Positions 17,368-18,925 of a DNA stretch of 18,925 nt are shown in pieces. Within the stretch, counting starts at the first letter, position 1; each line of letters starts with the position of its first letter. A model generated the notes under the pieces. It made no database searches, was not told where the DNA came from, and saw only the letters and a list, made by a program, of their open reading frames with translations. A program made the translations under genes and the position numbers. The DNA is from JBAXAM01 sp037142515 (GTDB lineage: Bacteria > Pseudomonadota > Gammaproteobacteria > UBA9339): assembly GCA_037142515.1 (NCBI GenBank), contig JBAXAM010000026.1:1-18925 (forward strand). The letters run 5' to 3'.

Positions 17368-18885
17368 CTAAAGCTGTTCTTTTGATTCATTAAGTTTTTC
17401 TTCTCTGCTTTTTAACCACGAATTAATCTCATGGGTATTGCCTCGCAGTCTCTTTTTTGCTTCAGTATCAGGTATGGGTGGATGGTGGGAATTACGAACA
17501 AATCTTTCAATTTGAGCGTTATTTTTAAAAATAACGTGTAGATCGTCATAGCGTTCGCCATGATCATTTTCGCCCATGTTGCGTGGGGTTCGTGAACAAC
17601 CAATAATTGCCTCGCACAGCTTTGCAATGCTATGCTTCTGCAATGCTCTGCTAATCCAATTCTTTCGATCGTAATCAAGCTCTGCTTCCGGATAGCCCAT
17701 AACTTTTTTCCAATACTCAAAAATTATAGCTATGGCTCGAGAAACGCTGATCACAGAGCCGTTATAAACAATTGGAGCAACAGCATTATTGCGTGCTTCC
17801 AAAACAACCGGAGCAGAAAAAACAGAAGCTGAGTTAGTTTCCAACTCCGATGCTATTGTAACAACAGGCAGGTTATATATTTTATTTGCAGTGAGTTGTT
17901 TTTTAGCATCAACTGCTTCTGTTTTTTCTTTTTCTTCCAAATTTTTAGTAATTTTTAAAAATGAAGAATTAAAAACCTCAGGCGGTTTCTCAAAATAGGG
18001 CTGCATTTGTGTCGCGCTGCTTGAGAATAGAGCATTGTTTGTTTTTTTATTTTCTTCTTTTTCTTTTTTCTTATTTATTTCTTCTATATTCTTACTTATA
18101 TCTTCTATATTGCTTCGAAGGGCCTCCAAAGGGGCTTCCGAGGGGCTTTGAAGGGGTATCGAAGGGGCTTGGAAGGGGTTAGTAAGACCCTTCAAAAGGG
18201 GTACGGTTGAGCCTTCATTTTTATCAATCACCTTGTTAAATAATTTTTGCGTAGAGATAGCAGTATCTAAATAAGTTGGACTACTAAAACAATATCCTGA
18301 AAATGTGTTGCCACCCTCTAAAGTGGTTGCAGCTACATTAGCTTTGCAAAAATTATATGCGCTTCCTACCGCAGGAGGGCTTTGAAGGGGTTTTAAAGCC
18401 CCTTCAAAGAGGGTGGTAAGATTTATAGCAGAGGGAATAGACGAGTGGTGGTCGTCTATTGAAGGTTCTTTATTTAAATCAGTTGTATCAGCAGGTGTCT
18501 CTATGTTTAGGTTTGGTTCTACAAATTCATTTGGTACCACTGCCAAAGAATCAAAGCGAGACTTAAGATTAAAGATTTTATTATACTTATTATAAACGTC
18601 TGGCAAGAAATCAACTTGTATGGGTAAACTATTCCATATAGCTTGAATAGCTTTGATACGATTATCAGTGGTGCTAATTTCTTCAGCAGTAACCCCAAAC
18701 TGCTCCAATGCAGTGTTGCATACCCAGATGTATTGAGTTTTAGCGTCATATCTACAGTAGGATATATCGCAGAGTTTTTTTAAAGTGGTTTGAACCTTTT
18801 TAACAGATAGCTTAAGGTCACTGGCAGCATAGAGTACTGGCAGGTAATAAACGCCAAGCATATTATGGTGAGGGTAGTGTAACAT
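17368..18885 (-). CDS. Phage-type replication initiator (O-like), 5' end altered
   Basis: A 505-residue protein with three parts. Residues 1-110 look like the winged-helix domain of phage replication organisers (NMLGVYYLPVLYAASDL, then RYDAKTQYIWVCN and DNRIKAIQ). Residues about 110-370 are a long, low-complexity linker containing Pro/Leu/Ser-rich repeats and an NIEDISKNIEEINKKK run. Residues about 370-470 form a C-terminal domain with IIFEYWKKVMGYPEAELD, ISRALQKH, CSRTPRNMGENDHGERYDDL and IERFV, typical of phage O-like initiators. The usual first ~30-40 residues of the winged helix are missing: an in-frame TAA lies four codons before the ATG, and this region is inside the terminal inverted repeat. 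The AAGG touches the ATG, a poor ribosome site. So the gene is truncated, recently rearranged or misassembled here. It heads the operon. Initiator role is inferred. Confidence 0.72.
   Translation of the reverse strand: MLHYPHHNMLGVYYLPVLYAASDLKLSVKKVQTTLKKLCDISYCRYDAKTQYIWVCNTALEQFGVTAEEISTTDNRIKAIQAIWNSLPIQVDFLPDVYNKYNKIFNLKSRFDSLAVVPNEFVEPNLNIETPADTTDLNKEPSIDDHHSSIPSAINLTTLFEGALKPLQSPPAVGSAYNFCKANVAATTLEGGNTFSGYCFSSPTYLDTAISTQKLFNKVIDKNEGSTVPLLKGLTNPFQAPSIPLQSPSEAPLEALRSNIEDISKNIEEINKKKEKEENKKTNNALFSSSATQMQPYFEKPPEVFNSSFLKITKNLEEKEKTEAVDAKKQLTANKIYNLPVVTIASELETNSASVFSAPVVLEARNNAVAPIVYNGSVISVSRAIAIIFEYWKKVMGYPEAELDYDRKNWISRALQKHSIAKLCEAIIGCSRTPRNMGENDHGERYDDLHVIFKNNAQIERFVRNSHHPPIPDTEAKKRLRGNTHEINSWLKSREEKLNESKEQL
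18034..18111. other. AT-rich tract beside iterons, candidate DNA-unwinding element
   Basis: A strongly A/T-biased stretch with T-rich plus strand. It contains CTTCTATATT twice, 21 bp apart (18081-18090 and 18102-18111). It directly abuts the six-unit repeat array, as in lambda-type origins where iterons flank an easily melted tract. It also encodes the NIEDISK/NIEEINK heptad-like repeat of the initiator, so coding explains part of the bias. Confidence 0.5.
18117..18182 (+). repeat. Six 11-bp direct repeats (iteron-like) inside the initiator gene
   Basis: Consensus GAAGGGGCTTN on the plus strand, in six units starting at 18117, 18128, 18139, 18150, 18161 and 18172. The G-runs begin at 18120, 18131, 18142, 18153, 18164 and 18175, an exact 11-bp period, about one helical turn. 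Eleven is not a multiple of three, so the repeat is maintained at DNA level across all reading frames rather than by a protein repeat. A further GGGG at 18198 and an inverted CCCTTC at 18188 follow off-register. Lambda O is a known precedent for origin iterons inside an initiator gene. Origin function is inferred. Confidence 0.85.
18188..18200. repeat. Short dyad of the iteron motif
   Basis: CCCTT (18188-18192) and AAGGG (18196-18200) form a small inverted repeat with a 3-base spacer, using the same core as the direct repeats just to its left. It may be an extra initiator site facing the other way. Confidence 0.5.
18380..18409. repeat. Palindrome of the iteron motif inside the initiator gene
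   Basis: CTTTGAAGGGG (18380-18390) is perfectly inverted at 18399-18409 across an 8-base spacer TTTTAAAG that is itself nearly symmetrical. Its arms are the same GAAGGGG core as the iterons about 200 bp away, so a common binding protein is likely, perhaps the initiator acting on its own gene. It encodes a Leu/Pro-rich part of the linker near residues 159-168. Confidence 0.75.
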
Positions 18886-18925
18886 CCTTTCTGTAAATTA
18901 TTTTTGACGAGGCAGCATATTTGTA
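18873..18925. repeat. Right copy of 53-bp perfect terminal inverted repeat
   Basis: Exact reverse complement of bases 1-53. It contains the ATG and first codons of the initiator gene and an in-frame TAA four codons upstream of that ATG. The conserved part of the initiator (from the PHHNM motif) begins right at its inner edge, while the left copy is the end of traG. Confidence 0.95.

Noticed and set aside
18034..18111. Rickettsia-type palindromic element inserted in the gene
   Set aside because: The T-rich tract has no long palindrome or element boundary; it reads as a lysine/glutamate-rich coiled linker and an AT-rich origin flank.
18117..18182. CRISPR array
   Set aside because: Units are 11 bp with no spacers; they are tandem iteron-like repeats within a coding sequence.

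Overview
The window is an AT-rich segment (about one third G+C by eye) carrying one tightly packed, fully minus-strand gene cluster. Read right to left, it begins with a phage-type replication module and continues into a nearly complete F-type (IncF/TraG-class) type IV secretion and mating-pair system. The protein families point to a Gram-negative proteobacterium and a plasmid-like or integrative conjugative element. The AT bias would suit Rickettsiales or Legionellales-like hosts, but nothing here fixes the taxon. No rRNA, tRNA, CRISPR array or insertion sequence was seen.

Layout in transcription order (descending coordinates): a replication initiator-like protein (18885-17368) with an iteron-like array inside its coding sequence; a DUF6475-like, possible helicase-loader protein (17359-16721); then traA pilin (16724-16413), traL, traE, traK, traB, traV, an 86-residue protein with a double-glycine leader (12771-12511), traC ATPase, traW, traU, trbC, traN split into two separately exported proteins (7544-6450 and 6460-5366), traF, trbB, traH and traG (2657-30). 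Most junctions are 4-bp ATGA overlaps or gaps under 20 bp, so translation is probably coupled and the whole set may be one operon. The only looser spot is around the 86-residue gene, with a 107-bp gap before it and a 91-bp gap after it that contains a strong 11-bp-stem hairpin. That gene looks like inserted cargo.

How it works together: TraL, E, K, B, V and C form the envelope-spanning channel and its ATPase. TraA is the pilin. TraW, U, TrbC, F and H assemble the F-like pilus. TrbB probably handles disulfides. TraN and TraG stabilise mating pairs. The relaxase (TraI), coupling protein (TraD), TrbI and partition genes are not in the window, so this is only part of the element.

Most notable: (1) the first and last 53 bases are a perfect inverted repeat, covering the 3' end of traG on one side and the 5' end of the replication gene on the other; this is either a real invertible or terminal structure or an assembly chimaera. 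(2) Six 11-bp direct repeats next to an AT-rich tract lie inside the initiator gene, resembling the lambda O/ori arrangement. (3) A double-glycine-leader, four-cysteine peptide sits inside the tra operon. (4) traN is split, and each half has its own signal sequence.
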